Source: Atkinsonella hypoxylon (taxonomy: Eukaryota > Ascomycota > Sordariomycetes > Hypocreales > Clavicipitaceae). Taken from it: a DNA stretch of 64,000 bases. A program made the translations under genes and the position numbers. The DNA is taken from positions 274,266 to 338,265 of the forward strand of contig JFHB01000011.1 of assembly GCA_000729835.1 (NCBI GenBank), in the 5' to 3' direction. The notes beneath the pieces were generated by a model that was not told the origin of the DNA, ran no database searches, and saw nothing but the letters and a program-made list of their open reading frames with translations. This document shows, piece by piece, positions 11,831 through 24,201 of the stretch. Every line of letters starts with the position of its first letter. Position 1 is the stretch's first letter.

Positions 11831-14800
11831 GGCCTAGTATTCTGTCTGGTCTAGCCTCGAGGCAAGGCTGATGGCAGAGTTTGTCTGATGTCAGCCACGG
11901 TTGGGTGGTTTACGGTTGACCATGTACCATGAATTCCTCGGCAACCCTAGACGACGGTCTGTCCGTGATGATCTGCCTTGTTGATCCCGGGGCTACAGCA
12001 TGCGTGATTGCCAAAGGCAAATCAAAGTCAACAATAGTTAGCTGGGAGCCGCGATATGTTAGTATGGAGATTTGATCATAGGTCCTGGAAGGAGAATAGA
12101 CGAACAGAGAGCGGTGGCTTGCACAACCAACAGGAAGTGAGAGGGGATGGAGGTCTGTATGAATTGACCCGAGGTCTATGTATGGCCTACACACAGCCGC
12201 ATTTCTGATCTTGAGGACTAGTTAGTTAGGTAACTAACTTGACGGGAACTGGGTCAAGAATCTGAAAACCAGGGTGGCAGAAAGGGTAGGGGATGCGGAC
12301 GAGGGTCATGGAATCGTGATCTGTTCATCTGTAAAGAATACGCAAGGCTCAAGCCAGGGACGCCCGGCGATAAGTTAGTGGTTTTAACTGTATTGAGCCG
12401 TTTGTGCCAACGGCTGACGGCTGGAAACGTGGTCAGGGGTCTCGTGTGGTTGGATTCGAGAAACACATCGTAGTCTCGCGGAACTCGAGTACGAAGAGCC
12501 GAGCCGAGCATCCGCGTCCACATTACATGGTAGCTACCTACAGATGTACATACAGGTGTACATACAGGTGTACATACAGATGTACTCCGCACCTAGTTAC
12601 CGTACCTACCGTACCTATCTACCTACCTACCTAGGTACCTTGTGTATATTGTATGCGCAGTGGTGCGGCAAGAGGATACACCTGGCATCGAATTTTTCTA
12701 TTTTGCCAAATGCCGTGGGGGAAGCAGCACGCGAATGATCCGACTTCAGACAAAGACATGGCAGCAACACGAGTGGTGGATGAGATGCTGACGCCTGAAC
12801 TGACATTGAAGAATTTTTTATGCTTAGGGTTAACCCTTCGCGACTTTTCCTTTTCGAGGCGTTCCCGTTGCTGATGCCTCACAGTGTGATGTATATGAGT
12901 CTTGAATCATGTTTGCCTTGTGACCTGTCCCCTAGCCTCAGCAGCCCGTGGCACAATCCAGCTAGGGACGAGGATGCCGCGTCTGACAAGGATAGACCGG
13001 AACGCATGTACAGCGTGCAGCCAACTCAGTCTCGATGCTAGTTAACTACCGCCCTTGCCAAAAAGGATGTAGACACTGCACCAGACAAAGCGGCTGGTGG
13101 CTGGACTTTTGAGGAACACGACGTCGGTTTGTGGAGCCGAGTTAGTGAAGACCAGGGTAAATACATATCAAGCTCTGGTCGAAACAACGGGGTCGTTGGC
13201 GAAATGCAGACCCCAAGTATCACAGCATTGTCCAACAAACGAGTGGGTACGGAATAGCCATGTGAAGAATACTTCTAATGAAGTCCATAGGCAAGCCGAA
13301 GACATCCGATATCGACGAAGCTTGCGCATGGCATGGCATGCGTGAGGAGGTGTCTAGGGCCAGGGCCTAAATACGCGAGAGAGACAGAGAAAGCTGCCTC
13401 GCCGCCGTGCGATGTGCGATGTGCGAAGTGCGAATTGCAAAGTGCGCAGTTTATACCGGCCCCTTGGCACCCCTGTTGGTGATATCCCAGGTGCCTACTC
13501 CGTGCGCCCACCTAGATACGCAGATTGGGAAAGAGCCTTCCCCTGCGTGCGCCTGCCTGCACAGTTGCATCCGGTCTATTGGCCCAGCGGAGTGCTCGGT
13601 CCTGCCTTGGCCTCCTCACTTCAATCTTATTTTCATGGCGCAACAGCCGGCTGGCTATTGATTTGGTTGGAGAATGACGACTGGCGAACCGAATAACCTC
13701 ATTTTGTGTACTACCTTTCCTGTTATAATATACGGAATGCCTGGGTATGATACGGAATACTAGAAAGGCTTCCACCCCCTCCCCAGGTAGGTATTTTAAA
13801 CTACTTTCTCCGCCTTTCTCCGTCTTCATTCCAAAGTAATGACCATGGGTTATGAGTTTCTTTTACTTCATTTCATTTCATTTTGTAAAGCCGGTGTTGT
13901 GATTTGGGGGCCGTGGGGTACAATGTCTCAGGTTCAAAAGTCAGGGCTCGGCGATCAGACAAGATGGCTAACTGTTAGGTCTCAAGTCTCAAATCAAAAA
14001 GTTCCTCGCGTAGGTCCGGCGACAGCAATGGTTCGCGATGCAAGATGCGGGGAGACGCCGCACGTCGGGTTAACATGCGGGTCATGGAGTTAGATCTGAG
14101 TCTGCGCTGCTGCCTTCTTCTGAAGACCCATTGACAAGCGGCTTTTTGAAACCAAGCGCGTGATGCCCATCCACAGACTCGCTTGTCTCTTCCAGTGCGA
14201 TAAGCCGATAAGATGAGCATGGTTGGCCAATCGACTAACATATAGTGGGCTACGGAATATAGGGCTGTGTGTGCCATTGCAAAAGTGGGGTCTACCCAGG
14301 ACAATGACCAGGACCGGGCTCGCAACTCTCGGCGCGGCTAATCACCTACCTACCTACCTAGGTACCTAAGTACCTACCTTACATGTGAACCGGTAGTTGG
14401 GATTGGCGCCGGGTAATATCAAGATGTGCGGTATTTTGCCAGCAACCGGGCTCTATTTCAGACGTAACATACTCCGTACATACGAGGTAATTTATTCCAT
14501 GCGCACAGGCAAGTCATACCATTGTGCCTGCGCCCGAAGACACCGCCTTGATGGAAAGGTACTTCGATTAACGTGGAAGTTTCCAGACCTGCAGAGAGGT
14601 ACTTGGTACCAATCGCCGCCATTCCGGTGGTGCCGCGCAGACCAAATTCTCTGTATTTAATTTAATTTTATTTAATGTTCCTCCTTTTATATTTTGCCTT
14701 CAGTGTGTGTAACCCGGGGTTATCTCCAGCTAGCGAGACAAGGCTAGCATTAGTATGACTAAAGGGGGAAACTCGCCTCGAATGAGGATGCTAAACTCCT

Positions 14801-15800
14801 CAAGGCCGCTAGATAACTTGAACAAAAAATGCCCTCAATCAATTATCAGAAGAACCCTTCGTCACATAAATCGTAAGGAGAGAGTGCCGGTTGTTACAGG
14901 CCTACAGACTCCGTCCCCCCCACCCAGGCTACTCGCAATACGAGACTCATCCTCATTGTCAGAAGGATTCCGAGCACGAAACTTGTCATTATTACTAGTA
15001 TCTGTATCATTTCACTAACAGATCTCGCTTAACTCATTGGTCTCTGGCTTGGTTTGCCTCTCGGCTTTCGGGTGCGACCATGCTCAGATGAGGGCCGTCC
15101 CGTCAACGGGCTTTTCCCATTTGCGTTGGATTAGCCACTTCGCCAGTAGGCTCGTTAACTACCCGGTAGTGGAACGGGGGTTTCTGGACTAGCAGCACTA
15201 CGCTGGCCTTCTTGTCTTGCAAATTGAAAATTGGCTGACCTGATCATGGCTGACCTGCTGTCACGTTGGTAGTGGTCAGCAAGCCCGCCATCTTCCCCCC
15301 TTTCCCAAACCACAAAGGGTCGAAAAAGGTGACTTGTCCAAGACCTATTAGAGTTGTAGTAACAGTATTAACAGGAGCTAGTAAATGCTAGTGAGCGTTT
15401 CGTCATGCGTATCTTGTGTGGCGGCGTGGTGAGGATGAGCACTTGTATGTGGATCCAACTCTTTTGCCAACTTCAGTCTTCCGGCTCGCACTCTCGAAGC
15501 CGATGTTCTTTCCTAAGAACTGAGAAAACAATAGTTCCGGGAATTTAGTTATTTAAGATTTGTGCAGGATCGGAACCCTCGCTCGGCGCCTGGCCCAAAC
15601 TGTTTTTTCCCTCACTATATATTTATCTCGACTGGTGCTTGTCGGAGCTTCTGTGAGACAATTAGGCCGGACATGGATCGTCAGCCTCACTTAGTGTCAT
15701 CTGCCTCTAAAGACATCGAATGGGGTACAAGGAACGTCGGGCGTACAGACATCCCATTGAGTGGTGTAAACGATTGTCCTTGCAGTACTCTGCTACCATG
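11831..15800. other. Long gene-free region upstream of the GPCR gene
   Basis: No coding region supported. It contains the 12-bp repeat at 12546-12581, exact TACCTAGGTA palindromes at 12628-12637 and 14355-14364, and TACTCCGTA at 14470-14478. Short frames around 13,400-14,325 and 14,755-15,018 show no domain. Between about 14,750 and 15,020 the minus strand has a hydrophilic stretch that reads weakly like a coding relic, but it is too short to name. Confidence 0.45.
12546..12581. repeat. 12-bp tandem repeat, unit GTACATACAGGT
   Basis: Three copies (the last ends in AT instead of GT), followed by a fourth partial GTAC. Confidence 0.9.
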
Positions 15801-17400
15801 GCTAGTAGATACTTTGTTTCTAGTTCCTGACATCTTGCCATAACTGGCGTCTTTTTTTTCCTGTCATGTAGGCGAAATTGACATGCAAAGACCTAAGAAT
15901 ATAATGAAGGTGAAACTTGTCCTTGTCTTTTCGTAACCTGCCGATGGCACTCTTGTACCCAAGGGTCCAATTTCGAAGTCTATGTCTTATATGATGGATG
16001 ATCTTGGTCCATGACCAAGCATTTAGATTAGTATACTTATCGAATTACACTGGTTGAGCCGGTACCTTATCTCGATTAGTAATTGTGTGGAAGCTCATGA
16101 CTTCACATAGTATGTAGAGAACATGAGATGTACGGAAGCCCAACAATTCTCTGGAGACGAGGCTAGATAATGCCGTCTCCAAAGTTCTTGGGATGTTAAC
16201 ATGGCGAGACATGAGAAGTTGCTATACACCCGCGTAATAAAAGACTTAGCAAGTCAAGGCCTCGTGATGACCACAAGCAGCATTCGAGGTCGAAGCAATT
16301 TATGGACATATTTCATTCCATATCCATCGAGGTATACAATCTTTATATAAGTTGATCAAAGTTCTCCACTCCACATCAAGGAAATCATCCAAGTGTGTGT
16401 GCGGCAGGCACTGATTTCATACCGAGCATTGGAGACCGTCTTCATCATCTCCAGTTTCCTTATTGTCTTGCAACTTCTAGGTATCCGGTTGAAATAGTGA
16501 TAGAGGGGCCCACTTGTTATCCCCTAGTGCTATCCTTAGGAAACTCATCTGGCGCAGTAATATCCCTCCCTTACTGTTAGGATCCAGTATAACAGTGACC
16601 TCGGGAATTGCCTTAGTGACTTATTTAGAGCCAGCGTTCTCTGGTATATTTACCTGCGATTCAGGCGATGCAGGCGATTTAGATATAGGTTCATTGTTCG
16701 TAGAGCGCAAGTTGTTGGTGTTTAGCTTATTTCTCCTGCGCGCAGGACGTTGTTTTAGCGGTACTCTTATCTTCACCTTAGGGGCTATAATAGTAAGAAG
16801 GCTGTTAAGATATTAGCAACGTACCCGCCGATCAAGATACAGCGTAAGATCTGCAGATTTTAAGCGGGGTTTTATCTTACCCTAATACTGTCGCTCGAGA
16901 ATATATAACGTTGTTAGACACAGCTTAATAGTAGAGGCTATTTCAGATCTGCAGACCTGAAATAGAACAATAGCTCTAACACCTGCTGTATTAAGTGTAA
17001 AATATAGGCTAATTAGGGTCTAGAGAATTTCGGGATTAGTCGGGAGAGGCGCGGAGGTGGTTTAGTTTTACAGAATTGAAAAATTTGTATAGCGAATGTG
17101 TAAGGGAGGAGGTTACAACGAGAGAAATTGGTTTTATATTCTCGCGGGCGGTGGAGCTATCCAGCGGCAGAATACGCACGTGATAATCGATTTTTAGATC
17201 TGCAGATCTCAAGCTAGGCCTATTCACCCGCCGTTGTATTCTTGTCTTCGGGCAGAGATACGGCAGGGGCTTAAAAAGAGGCGTCGTCTCGAGCGACTTC
17301 CTAGTATGTATCTTTAGAACACAGTTGGAAATTGCATTCCACAGCATAGCATGTTCCAGCGACGGAGAGATTCATGGGCACATGACACTAGTAGTCGTAC
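15801..17400. repeat. AT-rich relic-like stretch with a repeated AGATCTGCAGATCT palindrome
   Basis: Base composition is visibly more AT-rich than the neighbours and frames are short. The motif AGATCTGCAGATCT or a one-base variant appears at 16847-16860, 16945-16958 and 17196-17209; the second sits in a near-perfect 22-bp palindrome. This looks like a degraded mobile element or RIP-affected DNA, but no transposase or terminal repeats were recognised. Confidence 0.4.
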
Positions 17401-17973
17401 TCAGTAAGGAATATAAGTAGAAGAGTTGGATAACGCAAATTGGCATGACACTATATCAGCTCTCGAGTGAGCAGTGTTTACTTTTGACGCTCTTCTCATT
17501 ATTTTGGCAAGGTTAGTCGCGCGCTCGATTCGTGATGCTACTACGCAAATCAAACCGCTTCATGCTGTTCCTGTTCTCAAGTCTTATACAGCTCGCCGAT
17601 TTTTGCCATTCTCGAGACGCATAGTCCAACAAGATCCATATGATTATCAGTCGGAAAGGGCCACTTGGAGGTGTCTCTCTAAGGCGAGCATGAACTTTGC
17701 TGTCTCTTCTTAGGTTGTGCTCCTACAATGACGCTGAACACAAGTTTTCGACTTCATCGGCATACCATACATACATTCAGGTACAAACCCAGGTTGCAAA
17801 GCGTCCGACTTGAGCAAACATTCCAATTAATATTGAAATGAGAGCGATTGTCCAGTATATATAGTTGAGACCAGATGGGTATGAAAACACCATATTGAAA
17901 AAGCAATGTACCAGATCTCTTGTGATGCGACCAGTGAATTGCTTTTCGTCGCCCCACTCTACATCGATGGCGT

Positions 17974-18029
17974 CGTGTGTCGTGTGTCGTGTGTCGTGTG
18001 TCGTGTGTCGTGTGTCGTGTGTCGTGTGT
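17974..18029. repeat. 7-bp tandem repeat, unit CGTGTGT, eight copies
   Basis: Eight perfect consecutive copies ending about 185 bp upstream of the rad30 start codon. On the minus strand it reads ACACACG. Confidence 0.95.
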
Positions 18030-18213
18030 CTATGTGCCAAGTGGGGCATGATTATGATGAGCACTTTCGCGTTCTGTCCAATTAGTTGGGACGTGAACCG
18101 GTAAAGAAGCTCCAACCTTGCGATGGTTCAGAATCTTTTTGGTTTTCCGACCATGATGTGCAAAGCTTTGCTTCCGCAACAGGTAAGCTGAGCTTGATGT
18201 CGCATTCTGAGCG

Positions 18214-20266
18214 ATGTCGTCATCTTCGATGCTGGGGATATCCTCGCCTCCGGATGCTGGCACTGCGAGGCGATCCCAATTCACATATCGCCAGCTCAGT
18301 CAGCTGGCTTCATACAACACTTCTACTCCTTTGCGAGTCATTGCACACATCGACCTCGATGCGTTTTATGCACAATGTGAAATGGTGAGACTTGGAGTGT
18401 CTGACGATCGGCCTCTCGCCGTGCAACAGTGGTGTGTTCCTACAAGCATCTTTTTTCATCTACCTAGCCATGGTGCTAGCTGGCACAGCTGGCACAACAT
18501 ATTCTAATAACAGTCACAGGCAAGGACTCATTGCAGTCAACTACCCGGCGCGTGCTTTTGGCATTAGCAGACACTGCAACGTTGCCGAGGCGAAAAAGCT
18601 CTGTCCTGATCTAATTGCTCAGCATGTCGCTACTTGGCGAGAAGGGGATGATAAGTGGGCGTATCGCGAAAACGCAGCTGCAAATATCGCTACGGACAAA
18701 GTCTCACTGGATCCATACAGACTTGAGTCAAGGAAGATCCTCGCTCTAATCAAAGAAGCTCTCCCTCCTGACCTTCAAAAGGTTGAGAAGGCCAGTATTG
18801 ATGAAGTGTTCCTCGATCTATCTGCTCATATTCATATGACACTACTAGAGAGATTTCCGGAGCTGTCAAGCCCACCTCCCTATGACGATCCCACTGAAAG
18901 ACTTCCTCTGCCGTCCATTGCTGCACTTGATTGGAAGGCTGACGCATTGGTGGACTTGGACGAAGAACAAGAGAGCCAGGATCCGGACTGGGACGATGTC
19001 GCCATCTTAATTGGATCAGAGATTGTGCGAGATGTACGCGCAAAAGTCCATCAAGAACTCGGATATACCTGCTCTGCCGGTGTAGCCAGTAACAAAATGG
19101 TCAGCAAGTTGGGCTCTGGCTTCAAAAAGCCTAATAGCCAAACTGTTGTGCGCAGTCGGGCGGTGGATGCCTTCCTTGCAGGCTTCAAGGTGACCAAGAT
19201 ACGCAACCTAGGTGGCAAACTTGGGGATCAGATCGTGTCGACTTTTAACACCGACTGTGTCAAAGAGCTCTTGAATGTATCATTGGATCAAATGAAGGTT
19301 AGGCTTGGCGAGGAGACAGGATCATGGCTTTATCACACCATACGAGGCAAAGATTTCAGCGAGGTCAACTTTCGAACCCAAATCAAATCCATGCTATCGG
19401 CCAAATCATTTCGACCTAGCATTAACATGGAAGAGCAAGCCGTCAAGTGGCTGAGGATTTTTGTCGGAGATATATTTTCTCGATTGGTTGAAGAAGGTGT
19501 ATTGGACAACAAGCGACGACCACGCTCCATCAACCTGCATCATCGACATGCGGGGCAAACTCGGAGCAGGCAAGGACCGATACCGCCCGGCAAAGCAATT
19601 AGTGAAGAATTCCTGTTTCACTCTGCTAAAGAGCTACTCGGCCAAATTATTGCAGAAGGGAAAGTGTGGCCTTGCGCAAACCTCAGCCTCAGCGTTGGGG
19701 GCTTTGAAGATGGGGTTAAGGGAAACATGGGCATCAGCGCTTTCCTCGTTAAAACCGAAGTAGGCACCTCTTCACGCCCGCGGTCACCCGAGAAGCCACT
19801 GGTTGAGGTCGAGGAATGCTCCTATAAGAAGCCACGAACAGAGGCAGGTGGCATACAGCGATTCTTTTCCAAAGGTGACGAAGGCAAGCTGATGAATTCT
19901 CGTCCGCACCGTGATGAGATCAAGAAAGAGAATACATGCCAAGAAGGTCAAGGTGCAAAGACGGCACATGAGAGTCCAGCTAACAGAGTGTCGGACATGG
20001 ACAATCAATGCCAAATGTCCATCACAGGGTTCCTATGCTCGCGGTGTGATATCACATTGGACGATCCACAAGATTTCCAAAGCCATCAGGACTGGCATAT
20101 GGCAAAAGATCTTGATGAAGAGGAACGCGTTGGGCATACTGGGCATACGGTTGTCCCTCGCTCGGTCGCCTCGCACAACTCCAACCAGAAGGGACCGGGT
20201 GCAGGATCGAAGCGTGTCCGCGATGGTAAGCTGGAACGAGGTCAGAAAAAGCTCAATTTCGGTTGA
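18214..20266 (+). CDS. rad30: DNA polymerase eta (Y-family translesion polymerase)
   Basis: Nuclear polymerase that copies past UV photoproducts with low fidelity. Two exons, 18214-18431 and 18520-20266, give 1965 nt or 654 residues, near the usual size. Seen: the first catalytic block HIDLDAFYAQCE (Asp about 47), the palm pair Asp-Glu in KASIDEVFLDLS (about 167-168), the SNKMVSKLGSGFKKPNSQT region, and a little-finger region to about 480. Near the C-terminus: GGIQRFFSK, a non-canonical PCNA-interacting motif; a C-x2-C-x12-H-x3-H zinc finger (about 579-599), matching the ubiquitin-binding UBZ of Pol eta; and a terminal QKKLNF that may be a second PCNA contact. The 88-nt intron interrupts the conserved block after VQQW exactly where the protein must continue with GLIAVNYPARAFG. 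Confidence 0.96.
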
Positions 20267-22270
20267 TTTGCCGGCAGAAAGTGCGGCACGTCCTTTTTTT
20301 GTGCCAATTTGAAGCTTCCTTGGTGTTTTATATCCCAGCATGTAGGACATTCCAAAGTTTCCCGACGGCGCAGCTTTGAGACAATATCGAAACAGAGCTG
20401 CGGAAGAACACAGCACAGAATCACTAAATAGGCGCTAATTATACCGCTCAATCTTCGCTCGGTGCGCCGTATCACACCGTTGTGCTTCAAGAAGGCGCCT
20501 TTTCCCGACAAGGTTGAGACTGAACTACTGCGTCTACGAGGATCCGAGACCTGAAGGTCGGCGATCATTTCCAGAAATCCGGAGCATTAGCCTGCGCAGC
20601 TATAACGGCCGATGTACGCCGTGCGGAGTATGTATATCGAGACTTGTGAGTTGACCAAAGTCTCGTCGTTTAGCAGGCGACGTGACCACGGACCAATTAG
20701 TACAATGCTTGCCTTGCCGTAAGTAATCATTTACATACAGGCTTAAGGGTAGTTTTGATTGAAGCGTGACCGTTGTAACCATCGGACAGCTCCGGTGGAG
20801 CCAACACATGGACGGACGATGATGAACGCAACACGAATAACGCTCAAGGTTAGCCCCTAAGCAGCGTGTTGGGCCGCAATTGGCTACAGCATCGATACCC
20901 AACAGCGGCCCGAGACTAGTCAAAACTTTGTGGAACAAGACCGATGGCTGAGGTGATACAACTTGCGGCGGTCCTGCTTCTCTGTACTAATTAGAACAGC
21001 CTCTCGCAGCGGACGGGCAGCAGCATGATGGACGTGTTTCCCTGCGCCTGTGGAATATGTCACGCGAAAATGCCATGTCTTCGATCTCCGGTGCAGTCAG
21101 TATGTGGAAAGTTGCCCCTTTTTGATGCCTTGCACAATTGTCCCCACGCTTGCAGGACGGAAGCAGCACGTACTCGTGATTGCATGTGCTGTATTCCGTA
21201 GTTAGTATTAACTACTGAAACAATTCACATGGTCGGCTCCATACGTATGTATATCTAACTATCTACCTAGCTATTCCGTAGCTATGCAGGCACTTGACCA
21301 GGGGGAATCGACTGCACTCACTATCAATGGCCATTTGTCGTTGGTCAGCACGGCTTCGTGAGAGACAATGTCTTATAGACAATGCCAGGCATTCCAGTGT
21401 CGAGTGCACAGAAATTCTCTTCTGCCTCGAGTGAAACGAGTGTTGCCGTCACTCGTCAGGTCCATCGCAGAGAAGGGTGACACAACTGTCATGCCCACAG
21501 CGAGTCGGTAGCTTGAGCCGATCTGCGTCTTGTGTGCCGTCAGTCTTCTCGCAGCAGATGTCCCGAGTGTCTCGTCTTACAAATGGGATCCCTGTATTTT
21601 GTGTACAGCCACACCAGCATGACAGAAGGCAAAAGAAGACAGCAATCCTGCCCGAGTCGTAGATGTATGTGCTGTACTGTACTTGTGGCCTCGACGGGTA
21701 TTCCTAATCGGACACCGGCGATAGCATCACCCGCTCGCTCTTCACCAAGTTCCTCACCCAGCGCAGACCAACGGAGCAGCCGACAGCGTTCGGAATGCAC
21801 GGCTCTGATGCAATTGTGCTCGCATACAACCGACCAGCAAGAACAAGACAAGCGAAGGGAAGGCTTGGGTACGGAGTACGCACAGCATCTCGGTTCATAC
21901 AATGGGTCAAATAAACATCAATCTTGGCCTAATGCCATGTCAACCATCCTATTCCCACGCGCAGGCCATCAAATCTTTGGAACGCACGTCGATATCGACC
22001 ATGTTTACCCGCGGAGAACGGCATCTTTCCTGCGATCGACACTGATCGAGTCGATCATAAGACGACACAACGAGCGCTAACGTACGTCTTTTCACCTCCA
22101 ACGGCCAGTGTTCTGGTTCCGCCTCCAGAGTTTGTCAAGTGACATGCTGATAAAAATGCATGTATTCCGTAGGCAGGCACTTTGCCACCGACTGAAAAGC
22201 GACGTTGCATCAACAATCGGCATTGCTGGTCTGGGCATTTACCGGCTAGGCATTCACTAAGTATTACTGG

Positions 22271-22340
22271 GCCTTGCTGGGCCTTGCTGGGCCTTGCTGG
22301 GCCTTGCTGGGCCTTGCTGGGCCTTGCTGGGCCTTGCTGG
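22271..22340. repeat. 10-bp minisatellite, unit GCCTTGCTGG, seven perfect copies
   Basis: Seven identical units in tandem with no visible divergence, followed by a partial unit. The lack of drift suggests recent expansion. Confidence 0.97.
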
Positions 22341-23333
22341 GCATCAGCGGGATCCACAGAGCAAAGCAAACCAGACACTATTTGCTCGGGTTGCATTCGA
22401 TCCAATTAAGGCGAGGCAGGCAGGCAGGCACTTTGTTGTTGGAGTACATGAGGTGCAGTGCAGTGCGGTGCAGCCCAACCCCAGCCTGACCCAGTCACCC
22501 AATCAATCACCCAGTCACCCAGTCACCCTTCAACCCAAGTTGACCAGTCATACTGGACCACACGGCACCACCAGCATTATCGGTCGGGCTGCTTGGCTTG
22601 GGCTGTCCTGGCCGCTCTTCCCCTCGTCGTTTCCAGCCTCGAGGCTTGTGACGCACGGGGGGGTGTCAAGTGTCCAGTGTCCAGTGTCAAGTGTGAAGTC
22701 TGACGTGTGGCATCGTTCGTTCTGCTTTCTGACTGCTCTCAGTGCTGTCTGCCGCGAGCCCACGCTTGCTTCGTCTTCTGCATCTGTCTAGGCAGCCGAT
22801 AGATCGAAACCGGAGCACCAGTAACTTAACTAAGTATTTATTTATTGCCCGCATCTCTGAACGGTGGTGTTGCGGGGAGGGAAGCCACCCTGACTTTGGG
22901 TGGCACGTCAGTCAGCCTCTAAAGCCAGCAGCACGCTGCAACGACTTGCATTGGTACCATCACATACGGAATAGAAAAGCAAGCGTCTGGGTACTGCGTA
23001 CAAATTCTGCACATTTTCTGCACATTTTCTGCACATTTGCTGCACGTATTCCGCACATTGTCCGTACATGTCGTCAACTCCGTCCTTCTTTGCTCGCCCT
23101 GCTGACGTTGTCATCGCCCGATCACCACCGCTCGCTCGGAAGCGACTTGCAGGCCTGCGCAGATCAAAGCCTCGAGGTTGTCGCCTCTACTCTACTCGGG
23201 ACTGCATCTTGCGATAACATGTTACAAAGTACCTGTGGACTTTCTGAAGTGAAGCTTGCTGAAGCGCCATCTTGATCCTGATTAGCCACAAGAGGGCCGG
23301 CTCGCTTGTTCCACTCGTCTCCATCAGGCCACC

Positions 23334-23440
23334 TCGGTCGGAGATTTGGCAGAAGCCCCCTTCCAAGCCCCCCAAGCCACCCAAGCCTCCCAAGCCCCCC
23401 AAGCCCAAGCCCTCCAAGCCCCCCCCCCCCCCTCCCCATC
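23334..23440. repeat. AAGCCCCC/AAGCCTCC purine-pyrimidine array ending in a C run
   Basis: About ten imperfect 9-10 bp units of the type CCAAGCCNC, ending in a C-rich run at 23419-23432. The opposite strand is G-tract rich. Confidence 0.85.
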
Positions 23441-23697
23441 TTTGTGCTTGGCTCGCTCCAGTCCGGCCTAACCTTCGACCCTTGTCCCTACCTGTCTCGC
23501 CGCTGCTGCCCTGCCCTACCCTGCCTTGCCCTACTTGCCTTTGCCTGCCTTAGGGTACCCTGCTGCAGTCGCAACTTTTACACCAGTTGACACCATAAAT
23601 ATTCATGCATGCATGCAGTCCGGAGTACGTTGGACGACGCATGGGGGTTTATGGGAGAGGTTGTTCTCCGACCCAAGCCAAGCAGCATCATCATACT

Positions 23698-23782
23698 ACC
23701 TACCTCCTCCTCCTCCTCCTACTACTACCTACCTACTACCTACCTACTACCTACCTACTACCTACCTACTACTACTACCTGG
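23698..23782. repeat. CTAC/CTC microsatellite array
   Basis: Mixed CTC, CTA and CTAC units across about 85 bp. Confidence 0.9.
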
Positions 23783-24201
23783 AGCCCACTAGCGCAGCCC
23801 ACTGTCACGCCCGCATCGCTTGCTGACCTGCCGGACCTTCTTTCCCAGTCGTTGTCGCCTCCCGTCAACTTGGTTCCTCACCAGACCTCCTGCCACCCGC
23901 ACCAGCCCATCAACCCACCAGCCCACCAGCCCACCAGCCCACCAACCCACCAACCCTGACTCTGCTCTGCCAGCTGACCCAACGAACGGAGTGCAAGTCA
24001 TTTACTTGCTGCATTTTCCGCTTCTTCCTCCCAACCCTCACACTTCTTCGTCTTCGCTAGGTTCCCTTCTTCGCTTCTCTCTTCCATCTCGCCTTTGCTG
24101 GTTCTATCTTGCCGACTCGCATCTCCCCGCCACCCCTCCCTCCTCCCCTCTCGACCATCACGATAAGCACTGGTCGGGCTCCCTCTCCCACGACCGACGA
24201 G

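Larger units (their letters stand above)
20267..24201. other. Intergenic region rich in simple repeats; rfeG promoter and leader at its right end
   Basis: No supported gene. The 182-codon frame at 21532-22080 lacks a domain and an ATG-linked context. It contains the 10-bp minisatellite 22271-22340, a TACGGAGTA site at 21870-21878, TGCACATTT repeats near 23,008-23,050, an AAGCCCCC-type array 23,340-23,432, a CTAC/CTC array 23,698-23,782 and a CCACCAGCC array 23,900-23,956. The last 300 bp before rfeG are strongly pyrimidine-rich, as in many fungal 5' leaders. Confidence 0.5.

Noticed and set aside
21532..22080. 182-codon frame as a possible gene
   Set aside because: No domain, serine/arginine-rich chance composition, overlapped by a 120-codon frame on the other strand.
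22700..22800. GC-rich clusters around 22.4-24.0 kb as a gene with repeats coding proline-rich protein
   Set aside because: Open frames here arise from simple repeats that are open in several frames at once; no start or splice structure fits.
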